Of a DNA stretch of 14,553 nt, positions 6,484 to 14,364 are shown piece by piece. Within the stretch, counting starts at the first letter, position 1; every line of letters starts with the position of its first letter. The translations under genes were made by a program, and so were the position numbers. Source of the stretch: an uncultured Planctomycetaceae bacterium (lineage in GTDB: Bacteria > Planctomycetota > Planctomycetia > Planctomycetales > Planctomycetaceae); NCBI GenBank assembly GCA_903921605.1, contig CAIXQV010000910.1:1-14553 (forward strand), in the 5' to 3' direction. The notes beneath the pieces are model-generated. The model was not told the origin of the DNA and searched no databases. It saw only the letters and a list, made by a program, of their open reading frames with translations.

Positions 6484-7635
6484 ATGAGGAAGCTCATCGT
6501 CGCCACGCTGCTAATCGGGGCCATCGCGTTTGGGGCTTGGTGGCTGCGAAAGGTGCCGAATAACTCACAGTCTGAATTTCAGAACTCTTCGGTCGGTCGT
6601 CCGACTTCGAAGGCGAGTGCTTCCTTCGTGGGCACGACTTCATGTCGAAGTTGTCACGCTGAGATCTCTGATCTCTATTCCACCAGTGGCCATGCCCACA
6701 CATTTCATGCGACCACGGATTCAGAACTCGCAAAGCAACTGCATGGCGTTACCTTCGATGATCCACTTCGCAAGAGCCAGTTTCGCTACCATTTCGACTC
6801 CGAAGGATTAGCAACTTCGCTGCCCGCAAAATTTGGCGATGAGCTTTTCCCGTTGAGTTATGCTCTTGGATCCGGAACCCACGGTGTCACATTCCTGACT
6901 CTTCTGCCTCATCGAGATGGCAGCACCATCGGCCTGGAACATCGAGTCACCCACTACGCACAAAAGTCCGGATTGGATCTGACCGTGGGCCATGCTTATC
7001 TCGGAGAACCAGTCGAGGACGCGGAACATTTTGGCCGGGTGCTATCCGGTCGCAAATTGACGCAATGCATCGAATGCCACACTACCAGCGGCCGAGTTGA
7101 GAACGGAGCTATTCGGGAACTGATTCCTCATGTCGGTTGCGAGAGCTGCCACGGAGCGGCCAGTCACCACGTGGAGATCAGAACAGCAGGCGAGGAAGAT
7201 GCTGACTTCTCTGCAGCAAAAAGCTGGCCTGATGCCATGTCCGAACTTCGAACCTGCGGTCGATGTCATCGATTGCCCGAATCGATTAAGAAGTCCGAAC
7301 TTGTGCGAGAATCCAAAATCCTGCCTCGATTTCAGCCAGCCGGGCTCATGCAAAGTCCGTGCTTCCAGAAATCTGACGGAGCCATGCGTTGCACCACCTG
7401 TCACGATCCGCATGAAAAGGTGTCCAAAGACACAACGCGTTACGAGCGGCTATGCATGGATTGCCATCAGACTCAGACCGTGGCGGCGTGTCCAAAGAGT
7501 TCAAACAACTGCATTGAATGCCATATGCCGCCCATCAGCCTGGAAGGAGTCGCCTCCTTCCACGATCACTGGATTCGCATTCGGAACGAGAAAGATCCGT
7601 CAGTCCTGCAGCCAGAGATGGATTCAGAGAACTGA
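6484..7635 (+). CDS. Seven-haem c-type cytochrome (cytochrome c554-like), copy 1
   Basis: The 383-residue product has a signal anchor (MRKLIVATLLIGAIAFGAWW) and seven CXXCH haem sites, with first cysteines at residues 54, 195, 219, 258, 303, 324 and 343. The first site, GTTSCRSCHAEISDLY, resembles the N-terminal site of cytochrome c554-type proteins (Pfam Cytochrome_C554). About 135 residues without a haem site separate haem 1 from haem 2. The segment with MQSPCFQKS and CTTCHDPH, and the end CIECHMPP..DHWIRIR, are shared with the second cytochrome at 12909-14081. It should carry electrons in the periplasm or at the membrane surface, with partner and substrate unknown. I chose ATG 6484 because GGGAG lies about seven bases upstream and the start at 6409 would fall before the terminator hairpin. 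It ends six bases from the convergent TPR gene. Confidence 0.92.
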   Translation: MRKLIVATLLIGAIAFGAWWLRKVPNNSQSEFQNSSVGRPTSKASASFVGTTSCRSCHAEISDLYSTSGHAHTFHATTDSELAKQLHGVTFDDPLRKSQFRYHFDSEGLATSLPAKFGDELFPLSYALGSGTHGVTFLTLLPHRDGSTIGLEHRVTHYAQKSGLDLTVGHAYLGEPVEDAEHFGRVLSGRKLTQCIECHTTSGRVENGAIRELIPHVGCESCHGAASHHVEIRTAGEEDADFSAAKSWPDAMSELRTCGRCHRLPESIKKSELVRESKILPRFQPAGLMQSPCFQKSDGAMRCTTCHDPHEKVSKDTTRYERLCMDCHQTQTVAACPKSSNNCIECHMPPISLEGVASFHDHWIRIRNEKDPSVLQPEMDSEN

Positions 7636-7641
7636 CGGAAA

Positions 7642-8694
7642 CTACTGGGCCTGCTTGAGCAGTTCCGCAACTCGTCGATGCAACTCCCGGGCTTCCTCGC
7701 GTTTCCCTGCCGACGCGGCCGCTCGAGCTAACGCACCGAGATAACGGACGGTCTGTTGGTGTGGGTCATAAAGTTCCCGGAGCCGCTCATAAGCTTCCTG
7801 CGGCTTCCGCTCATACAACAGCAGATCCGCCTCGAGAATCCTGCAGTCGAGATTCAAGGGTTCAATCTGTGAAGCTGTCTTCAGATGCTGTTTAGCAGCC
7901 TCGAAGTCTCCCTGGTCTCTAGCCGCCAATGCCAGAATTCGCAATGCCGCAACTTCTCGTGGATTAATCCGAAGACACCATCGAGCCTGCTCATCCGCCA
8001 TTGCTGGCTGCCCGGTCTTGTTGTAAGCGTAAGCCAGATTCAGGTGAGCTTCATAGAAATCAGGCTCCAGACGAATCGCCTGCTGCAGCGGCTCAATCAT
8101 TTTCTCCGGATGCAGCATCTCATCATGAATCTCCGCCAGCAGCAGAAATGTCTGTGCTCTGTCCGGTGCAATACTGGCGGCTTTGTCAGCAAAGGGGAGT
8201 GCCGCCTCGGGCTTCTGATTCTGAAAATACAATTCCGCCAGCGACAATTGCGGGCCAAGACTGCCGGGACTTTTTTTCGTCAACTCCAGCAAGGCTGTTT
8301 CTGCTTCTGAAGTCTTGTTGTGAAGTATGCAGAGCACAGCAATCTGCTGGACCGCATTCGATCGTTGCGGGTCCGAAACCGGAATCTGTTGCAGGTACTC
8401 AATGGCTTCATCAGGACTGGAGTCCTGCAGAAGTTTCGCCAGTCGCAACTTTGCAGCCGTCGAGTCCGGATGGCGTTGGATCTCTGATCGGAATGCGGAA
8501 ACCGCAGCGGCCTCATCTCCACGCTTCAAAGCCGACGAAGCCTGCTGCATAAAATCGGGAGCCAGGTACTTTTGTCGAACGTAGAACAGCACGGCAACCA
8601 ACGACGCCACGACAATGACGACAGCCAGCAGCCACGACTTGCTCGTTCGCGAAGGAGGAATTGCCTTCTCGCTAACGGTTGCTTCATCTTGCAT
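7642..8694 (-). CDS. Membrane-anchored TPR protein
   Basis: The 350-residue product has a cytoplasmic N-terminus of about 18 residues and one membrane helix (residues 20-38, WLLAVVIVVASLVAVLFYV). Some eight TPR units then run from about residue 47 to the end. Good examples are residues 181-214 (TFLLLAEIHDEM, LQQAIRLEPD) and 215-248 (EAHLNLAYAYNKTGQPAMAD). The superhelix should be on the periplasmic side and act as a binding scaffold. ATG 8694 is chosen over a GTG at 8724 because GAAGGA lies seven bases upstream, while the GTG has no ribosome-binding site. With this start the gene overlaps the end of the upstream CRTAC1-type gene by 11 bases, so translation is probably coupled. It is more regular than the TPR protein at 832-1932, and the two share architecture rather than close sequence similarity. 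Confidence 0.92.
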   Translation of the reverse strand: MQDEATVSEKAIPPSRTSKSWLLAVVIVVASLVAVLFYVRQKYLAPDFMQQASSALKRGDEAAAVSAFRSEIQRHPDSTAAKLRLAKLLQDSSPDEAIEYLQQIPVSDPQRSNAVQQIAVLCILHNKTSEAETALLELTKKSPGSLGPQLSLAELYFQNQKPEAALPFADKAASIAPDRAQTFLLLAEIHDEMLHPEKMIEPLQQAIRLEPDFYEAHLNLAYAYNKTGQPAMADEQARWCLRINPREVAALRILALAARDQGDFEAAKQHLKTASQIEPLNLDCRILEADLLLYERKPQEAYERLRELYDPHQQTVRYLGALARAAASAGKREEARELHRRVAELLKQAQ

Positions 8695-10348
8695 CGCCGC
8701 GTCCTTCAATAAGCTTGTGGACACCCTGGGTTCCCAGAGATCGCCAGGACTCCGTCAGGCCACTTGGCCATCGCACAGTAACGCTGTCCAGGACCGTCTG
8801 CTCTCCGATACCAATCTGCGTACGCCGTTCGTCGCTGGCCAGATAGCTGACGCTGCCGTTGCAAAGTCGTACGATGAGGCGATCACCAAGCTTTGCCTCC
8901 ATGAAAGCACCGATGGCTTCCCGGTCACTTTGCGTGCCGATCAACTCGATGGTCACCGAGTGATTATTGGACTCGGTGTCGTTACGCAGAATCGCAGCCG
9001 AATCATTCAAATGCTGAACCGCAAGATCTGATCTCCCGTCACGATCAAAGTCCGACATGGCGGAGGAACGGCCCACGACCTTTTTCAGAAAATACGATCC
9101 CGCCTTCAGCGAAATCTCCTCAAACCGTTGACCATTCCTGTTCAGAAAAAGCTGCGGAAGTTGTGCGAAAGGAGTATGGCGTTCCAACTCGGGTGGATAC
9201 GACTGGACATGCCCATTCGCCACGAAGATATCGAGCCACCCGTCGCTGTTAACGTCGATGAATGAAGTCCCGAATCCAAGTCGCTGTTTACTGAGAGCAC
9301 CAAGGCCATATTCCGCAGTGACGTCGGTGAAAGCCACTCCATCATTTCGATACAGCGTATTTGTCTCGTTGAAATAATTCGTCACGAACAAATCGATTCG
9401 TCCGTCACCGTCGATGTCACCTCCGTTGACACCCATCCCAGCTTCGGCGACACCAAAGCCATTGACGGCAACACCAGTCACCAGGGCGTCATCCACAAAC
9501 GTACCGCGGCCGGAGTTGACCCAGAGCTGGTTATGGACGGTATCGTTCGCAATATAGAAGTCCAGATCGCGATCATCATCCGGGTCAAAGACAAAGACGC
9601 CGAGGCCCGCTCTGGGAGTTTCGGACATCAGCCCGGCCTCTTGAGAGATGTCCGTAAAAATTCCGTCGCCGTTGTTGCGATAAAGAATGTCGTACTCGTG
9701 CTTTTGAAAGCGAGGGTGACAGCCGCCCGGATATCTTTTGCCGCCTTCTTCGTGGCTGCATAACGGATAATCATCAGGTGGTAGTTGCAGATAATTGGCG
9801 ACGTAGAGATCCAAATCGCCGTCGGCATCCACATCAGCCCAGGTGCAGCTCGCTCCAAATCGTTTGTCGTTGAGTATCGGCTGATCCGCAATTTCCGACC
9901 ACGTTCCGTCGCCGTTATTTTTGTAGAGATGATTGGGGCCATAGCTGGATACATACAGATCCTGAAACCCATCATTGTCGTAGTCGCCGACGGCTGCTCC
10001 CATGGAGTAATCGAAGTTCCACAGGCCTGCCAGAGCTGTGATGTTTTCAAAGACACCATTTCGATTTCGGAAGAGCTGATCGCTATGTTCTGGCTGTTCC
10101 GTCTTCACCGTCGGGAATGCTGCGCCCTGACAAAAATAGAGATCAGGCCAGTCGTCGCGATCATGGTCAATCCACGCCAAACCAGATCCCATGAACAGGT
10201 GCAAATGTCGCTCGGGCGTCAGCGGGGAGTAATTCTGGAAATCAACTTTGACGTCAACAGTGACGTCAGTGAACTGTGGTTTGTCATCTTGTGCGAGGGC
10301 CGGGCAACAAACCAGGAGGCAACCAAGCAGAAGCGCCTGCATGGACAT
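8684..10348 (-). CDS. CRTAC1-type FG-GAP/ASPIC-UnbV beta-propeller protein, second copy
   Basis: The 554-residue product has a signal peptide (MSMQALLLGCLLVCCPALAQ, probable cleavage after ALAQ) and starts its mature part with FTDVT, usual for this family. FG-GAP loops include DHDRDDWPD, DYDNDGFQD, DVDADGDLD, DPDDDRDLD, DIDGDGRID, DVNSDGWLD and DFDRDGRSD, giving seven blades. A two-cysteine insertion (about residues 197-210) follows the third. The last 90 residues form an ASPIC/UnbV domain (GAFMEAKLGDR, SYLASDERR, GIGEQTVLD, VRWPSG). The start is uncertain: ATG 10348 has a G-run directly against it, ATG 10342 has the same G-run at about six bases, and ATG 10399 would add a basic n-region. It is the first gene of a minus-strand operon with the TPR gene. 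It should be exported, and unlike the copy at 1944 it has a clear cleavable signal. Confidence 0.93.
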   Translation of the reverse strand: MSMQALLLGCLLVCCPALAQDDKPQFTDVTVDVKVDFQNYSPLTPERHLHLFMGSGLAWIDHDRDDWPDLYFCQGAAFPTVKTEQPEHSDQLFRNRNGVFENITALAGLWNFDYSMGAAVGDYDNDGFQDLYVSSYGPNHLYKNNGDGTWSEIADQPILNDKRFGASCTWADVDADGDLDLYVANYLQLPPDDYPLCSHEEGGKRYPGGCHPRFQKHEYDILYRNNGDGIFTDISQEAGLMSETPRAGLGVFVFDPDDDRDLDFYIANDTVHNQLWVNSGRGTFVDDALVTGVAVNGFGVAEAGMGVNGGDIDGDGRIDLFVTNYFNETNTLYRNDGVAFTDVTAEYGLGALSKQRLGFGTSFIDVNSDGWLDIFVANGHVQSYPPELERHTPFAQLPQLFLNRNGQRFEEISLKAGSYFLKKVVGRSSAMSDFDRDGRSDLAVQHLNDSAAILRNDTESNNHSVTIELIGTQSDREAIGAFMEAKLGDRLIVRLCNGSVSYLASDERRTQIGIGEQTVLDSVTVRWPSGLTESWRSLGTQGVHKLIEGRGDAR

Positions 10349-10725
10349 CCCCCCGATGTAACTGCGGAACAGTAAAGACAGGAGCTTTGGCGGCGACATG
10401 TGGCTATCTTGAAAAGCGAACAAAGCCATGAATGGGGAAATCCAGCAGGCTGGATTCTGTGATCTGGAAAGGTGCCCGAATGTTAGCCACTCCCGCGTCA
10501 AATCCGTAGCCCGCAGCCAATTCGATCTCGTGTGCCATCATCCGCCTCAACATCCTTCGACTGCCAGTGTTCGGCTGTTGCACAGAGATCTTCGGCCACG
10601 TAAACTTAAGTTCAGTGCAAAACGTCCAGAAGTCTTGAGCGGCCCGTGCCATAATGCTGCACGCTTCAGAAAAGCGTGCCGTCACATCTCACCAATTCGT
10701 CCGCGAATCTGAGCAGAATGAAAGA
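10349..10725. other. Divergent intergenic region
   Basis: This 377-base space separates the minus-strand CRTAC1/TPR operon from the plus-strand membrane protein/cytochrome operon, so promoters for both should lie in it. I find no convincing -35/-10 pair on either strand. A hairpin lies at 10659-10679. A 93-codon minus-strand frame at 10404-10685 shows no signal, domain or ribosome-binding site and is not called. Confidence 0.45.
10659..10679. repeat. Short inverted repeat upstream of the membrane protein gene
   Basis: gcacgctt (10659-10666) and aagcgtgc (10672-10679) are perfect 8-bp arms around a five-base centre. The repeat lies 47 bases before the ATG at 10726 and has no T-run. It may be an operator or a leader hairpin, but nothing else marks it as a regulatory site. 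Confidence 0.35.
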
Positions 10726-12870
10726 ATGAAGCCGACTCATACCACGCAGGTTGGCCACTCAACTTTCGCGAAGCTGACCCTTCTGTGCATAGTCTCAAGT
10801 GCAATACTGGCTTCACTGCATCCAATTTCCTGCAGCGACTATTGGTGGGAACTCAGCAAGGGACGTGAAGCGGCCGCCGACAGCCTGTTTCCTACCAGCA
10901 AACTTCTGGCCGGTTCGATTCGAGCAGAAGCAGACTGGGCCAGCGGATTGGTTTTCTACCTGCTGTTCGACAACGGTGGCGTCTTGTTGCTGATGTGCCT
11001 CAAGATATCTGCGGCGTTGTTTGTGGTACGTTCACTGATTCAGCAAACCGTCCACCGGAGTGCTGTCGCCGGAGTTCTTATTGCAACATCACTCCTCTGC
11101 GCCAGACAGGCTTGGGAACCGTCCCCTTTGTGTGTCGATACAATAGGCGTTCTACTGGTTCTGACTCTGACGAAAGCGGTGTTCCGTGCTACCAGCCGAA
11201 GCGCGTTTGTTGGGCTGCTGATCCTGATGTGCTGCTGGTCCAACCTTGGTTCACGCAGCGTGACGGGGATTTTGATTGCGGTGCCAACACTGGCTCTTTC
11301 CATCAGGCGACCAGTCGCAAAAGTTTTGTGCATCACGATGCTGCTGGTGGCCGCCAGCCTGACTCCCGCCGGATTGGCAACGTTGCCGGATTCCTGGACA
11401 ACAACATTTCCCCTGACTGCAGAATCCTCTGCAATCCTGAGCCTGGCGGGCTGGAATCCGTGGTGGAATAGTCCGCTTCGAATTGAATGCGTCGCCTGGT
11501 TACTCCTGTGCGGCTTGTCCTGCTGCCGCGCACTTCCAGGTCAGGCTGGAAACTTCTTTCTGGTGCTCGCCGGCACTCAGATCTTTGCCGCAATGTCTCC
11601 GGATAATCTGCCACTCGCTGCGATGATGATGGCTTATTTCGGGACACAGTTCTGCGGTACGACGTCTGGCAGAATCCCTGACAAAGTAAAAGTCTCTAAC
11701 AAGCAGGAAGTACGCATCCATCTGCGGACGCGAGTGGAGAGATTGGTGCTTGGCGTTCTGATGGGAGCATTGGCGACATGGGCCTTGCAGCCGTGGAGCG
11801 GATGTGGCAGCGGCCTCGGCTGGGGAATCGATCCTCGCCTTTCACCGGACGCGTTTTCTGCTTCACTAGAATCTGTAAGTCTGACGGGAACAGCCCATTG
11901 CGTTGGGATTCGTGAAGCCGGGCTGTTGTCATGGCATCTCAGAAAAGGTGTCAAAGCGTTCGATACACCACGCACAGCCTTGTTAAATGGTCGCTTGAAA
12001 ACTCATGTGCTGCTGACGTCAGATTTGTCAAAGAACTGGCAGATTCCCCATCGCAGAACTGATGAAAGCTGGGGAGGGTGGTGGCTGCCGCTGCTGGAGC
12101 GAAAAACGACGACGCTGGTGGTTCCCTCAGAAGATTTGAAGTTGATCACAGCGATCGAGCCGACAATCTGGAAGCCGCTTTCACTGAACTCGGTGAGCCT
12201 TGTTTATGGAAAAGCGGGCGATCGTAGCTGCACTCAACAGATTGTGAATACATTGTCCTTACGAGATTTCGTAGACCGTGGAACCTGGGTTTATCAAACC
12301 ACCAGTGAAGAAAGTCCGACGCATACGGATCTACGGGATGTGATCTACGGCGCGAACACCGTCTACGAGAGCCTGCGTCTGGCCAGAGTCTTTCGCGCCA
12401 TGAAAATGTCTGTCGCGGCGTTGAAAGTTTTGTCCATGTTACCGGTCGAATCGAATCCAGAACTGCGACAGGAATTTGCCAGCAACCAACTCTCGCTGGG
12501 GTATGATGAACGAATTCTGTGCGGGCGAAGCAGTCGATTTCGACTGGATGCATGGCGACTGACGACCCCGCAATCCGATTCCGTCAGCACGATCGCTCAG
12601 GATGTCTTGAACTGGTCAGACACAGATCTGTCACAGAATGAGACGCCGGACATTGCGGCCACTCGCTTGTATCTCAGCGGAGATCATCGGGCGGCGATGC
12701 AAAAGCTGGGAGCAATTGACGCCGAAACACTTTATGCAATGGCGATGATATTGCTGGAGTCCGGGCAAACGAAGGAATCGCAGGCGGTTCTGCAGCAATT
12801 GGTAAATGAGTTCCCTGGACATCGCCTCACAGCGTCAGCCAAAAGTATCCTCGGTTCACTCGAGTATTGA
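10726..12870 (+). CDS. Polytopic membrane protein with TPR-like C-terminus
   Basis: The 714-residue product has about 9 to 10 membrane segments in its first 380 residues, followed by about 330 mainly soluble residues. The region after the first helix (SDYWWELSKGREAAADSLFP) resembles the DxxWWHLxxG.....G.xP loop of a family of bacterial polytopic membrane proteins that look like glycosyltransferases or oligosaccharide ligases. The Asp-Trp-Trp core is kept, but the usual His is Glu here. No catalytic site can be assigned. The last 45 residues (TLYAMAMILLESGQTKESQA, VLQQLVNEFPGHR) form a TPR-like unit. ATG 10726 is chosen because it directly precedes the first helix with a basic residue. Its ribosome-binding site is weak (GAAAG, very close), and an in-frame ATG at 10654 is possible. 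The cytochrome gene follows after 38 bases, which implies one operon. Confidence 0.8.
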   Translation: MKPTHTTQVGHSTFAKLTLLCIVSSAILASLHPISCSDYWWELSKGREAAADSLFPTSKLLAGSIRAEADWASGLVFYLLFDNGGVLLLMCLKISAALFVVRSLIQQTVHRSAVAGVLIATSLLCARQAWEPSPLCVDTIGVLLVLTLTKAVFRATSRSAFVGLLILMCCWSNLGSRSVTGILIAVPTLALSIRRPVAKVLCITMLLVAASLTPAGLATLPDSWTTTFPLTAESSAILSLAGWNPWWNSPLRIECVAWLLLCGLSCCRALPGQAGNFFLVLAGTQIFAAMSPDNLPLAAMMMAYFGTQFCGTTSGRIPDKVKVSNKQEVRIHLRTRVERLVLGVLMGALATWALQPWSGCGSGLGWGIDPRLSPDAFSASLESVSLTGTAHCVGIREAGLLSWHLRKGVKAFDTPRTALLNGRLKTHVLLTSDLSKNWQIPHRRTDESWGGWWLPLLERKTTTLVVPSEDLKLITAIEPTIWKPLSLNSVSLVYGKAGDRSCTQQIVNTLSLRDFVDRGTWVYQTTSEESPTHTDLRDVIYGANTVYESLRLARVFRAMKMSVAALKVLSMLPVESNPELRQEFASNQLSLGYDERILCGRSSRFRLDAWRLTTPQSDSVSTIAQDVLNWSDTDLSQNETPDIAATRLYLSGDHRAAMQKLGAIDAETLYAMAMILLESGQTKESQAVLQQLVNEFPGHRLTASAKSILGSLEY

Positions 12871-12908
12871 CAAAGACCTCCTTCGACGCAGAGTTTCAGG
12901 ATTTTACT

Positions 12909-14081
12909 ATGCCAGGCAGACACACAACTATTCGACTGACTGCGTTCCTGGGTTTCGCTCTTGTCGGTATCTGGTGCCTGCAATCGTGGTCTGTTCAGAA
13001 GCCTGTTTCTGTCTCTGAGTTTGCGATGCATGCCTCAGATCACCAGCCGCCGCTTATGAACCGTTGTGCGTCATGTCATCAGGATGTTTGCGAGGAGTTT
13101 AAGGACGCGCCGCATACTCAAACGCTGATTGAAGCGAGTGACCCGCTGGTTCTGAGTCGATTTGCCGGGCGAAGCTTTCAGATCGTGAAAGACGGGCCAG
13201 TGGTCGCTTTTGAAGAAAGGGACAAACAACTATGGATGACCTCCAATGCTTACCCCGAATCAATGCGAATTGAATGGATGTTCGGATCTGGTCAGCACGC
13301 CATGACGCCTGTCAGTCTCTTCACTAATCCAGACGGGTCCACGGAGTTGATCGAAGGCAGTGTTTCGTGGTTTCCTCCAAACGTTTTAGGAGCAACCCCC
13401 GGAGCGGATCTCACTGGCTCTCCCGGAATACGATCACTAGGTGGGCCGATCGATCATGCGAGAACAATGGAATGCTTTGGGTGTCATGTGACGCAACTGC
13501 CGCATGACGGCGGTCGAATTCGTCAACAGGATATCATCAAAGGCGTGTCGTGCGACAGATGTCACCCCGGCGGAGAAAAGCATATTGCTGCGATGGAACA
13601 AGGCGAGGAACTCTCGATTGAAAAATGGTCTGAGTTATCGCCACTGGAGTCGATCAATCGCTGCGGCGAATGCCACCGCAGAGCCGATCAGTTAACGGCT
13701 TCAGAACTTTCGCCAGAGCGACCTGTCCTGGTTCGTTTTGCACCGGTCGGTATGGCTATGAGTGCCTGCTTTCTGAAGCAGGACTCCGTTCCAGAAGGTC
13801 CGCATTCCTTTCGAATGGACTGTCTGACTTGTCACGATCCACACAAGCCAGCAGAGAAATCCAAAGAGTTCTACATCGACAAATGTCTGCAGTGTCATGG
13901 CCCTGAAAAACATCAGGTCTCTGAATGCACATCCGCAATCACTTCTCGCGAATGTCTGGAGTGCCATATGCCAACCGTTAGTTTAACTGACAATCTGAAA
14001 CTGACAGACCACTGGATTCGTATCCGTACGTCATCCGACTTGCCCGCCGCGAGTGAACTCGCGCCGAACCCAAAACCGTAA
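12909..14081 (+). CDS. Seven-haem c-type cytochrome (cytochrome c554-like), copy 2
   Basis: The 390-residue product starts with a basic n-region and a hydrophobic signal or anchor (MPGRHTTIRLTAFLGFALVG). It has seven CXXCH sites with first cysteines at residues 53, 189, 215, 252, 305, 326 and 349, nearly the same spacing as the copy at 6484-7635. The shared features are a long haem-free stretch between sites 1 and 2, the block with MSACFLKQ and CLTCHDPH, and the end CLECHMPTVSLTDNLKLTDH then WIRIR. The two are paralogues at moderate identity, not a recent duplication. It should be an extracytoplasmic electron carrier. ATG 12909 is preferred because AGGA lies about seven bases upstream. A TTG at 12867 overlapping the previous stop codon would add 14 residues and has no ribosome-binding site. 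It is the second gene after the membrane protein at 10726, which may anchor or assist it. Confidence 0.92.
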   Translation: MPGRHTTIRLTAFLGFALVGIWCLQSWSVQKPVSVSEFAMHASDHQPPLMNRCASCHQDVCEEFKDAPHTQTLIEASDPLVLSRFAGRSFQIVKDGPVVAFEERDKQLWMTSNAYPESMRIEWMFGSGQHAMTPVSLFTNPDGSTELIEGSVSWFPPNVLGATPGADLTGSPGIRSLGGPIDHARTMECFGCHVTQLPHDGGRIRQQDIIKGVSCDRCHPGGEKHIAAMEQGEELSIEKWSELSPLESINRCGECHRRADQLTASELSPERPVLVRFAPVGMAMSACFLKQDSVPEGPHSFRMDCLTCHDPHKPAEKSKEFYIDKCLQCHGPEKHQVSECTSAITSRECLECHMPTVSLTDNLKLTDHWIRIRTSSDLPAASELAPNPKP

Positions 14082-14364
14082 GGCTGAAGAGCATAGACTG
14101 CTCTCATCAAGTGTTGCGTTAGAAACCCTGTCAGCGTTATCCGGGAGCAGGGCAGGGGAATCCGCTTCACTTCTTCGACACGGTCGCGATGAGCCAGCCC
14201 TTGTTGTTCCCGGCTGGAAGACACGTCCGGGGTACTGATGAAGCTGTCATCAGATGATTGCTCACTGGTGGTGTGATGTGACAATGGCTTTAATCCGTCT
14301 GGCAGAGCATTGAACTTGCAGGCTCTGCGGCCCACCATTGCATTCGGACAGGAAGCCCGTCGAC
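14082..14364. other. Intergenic region before the Cys/Met enzyme gene
   Basis: These 283 bases show no gene, no strong terminator for the upstream cytochrome operon and no clear promoter. I looked for a riboswitch-like structure before the Cys/Met gene and could not recognise one. Confidence 0.4.

Noticed and set aside
8695..8724. GTG start at 8724 for the minus-strand TPR gene
   Set aside because: No ribosome-binding site and a 41-base overlap with the upstream gene. ATG 8694 has GAAGGA at the right distance.
10404..10685. 93-codon minus-strand frame upstream of the CRTAC1-type gene
   Set aside because: GTG start without a ribosome-binding site, no recognisable domain, and it lies in the divergent promoter region.
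12867..12908. TTG start at 12867 for cytochrome copy 2
   Set aside because: It overlaps the preceding stop codon, lacks a ribosome-binding site and adds an acidic segment before the basic signal-peptide start at 12909.
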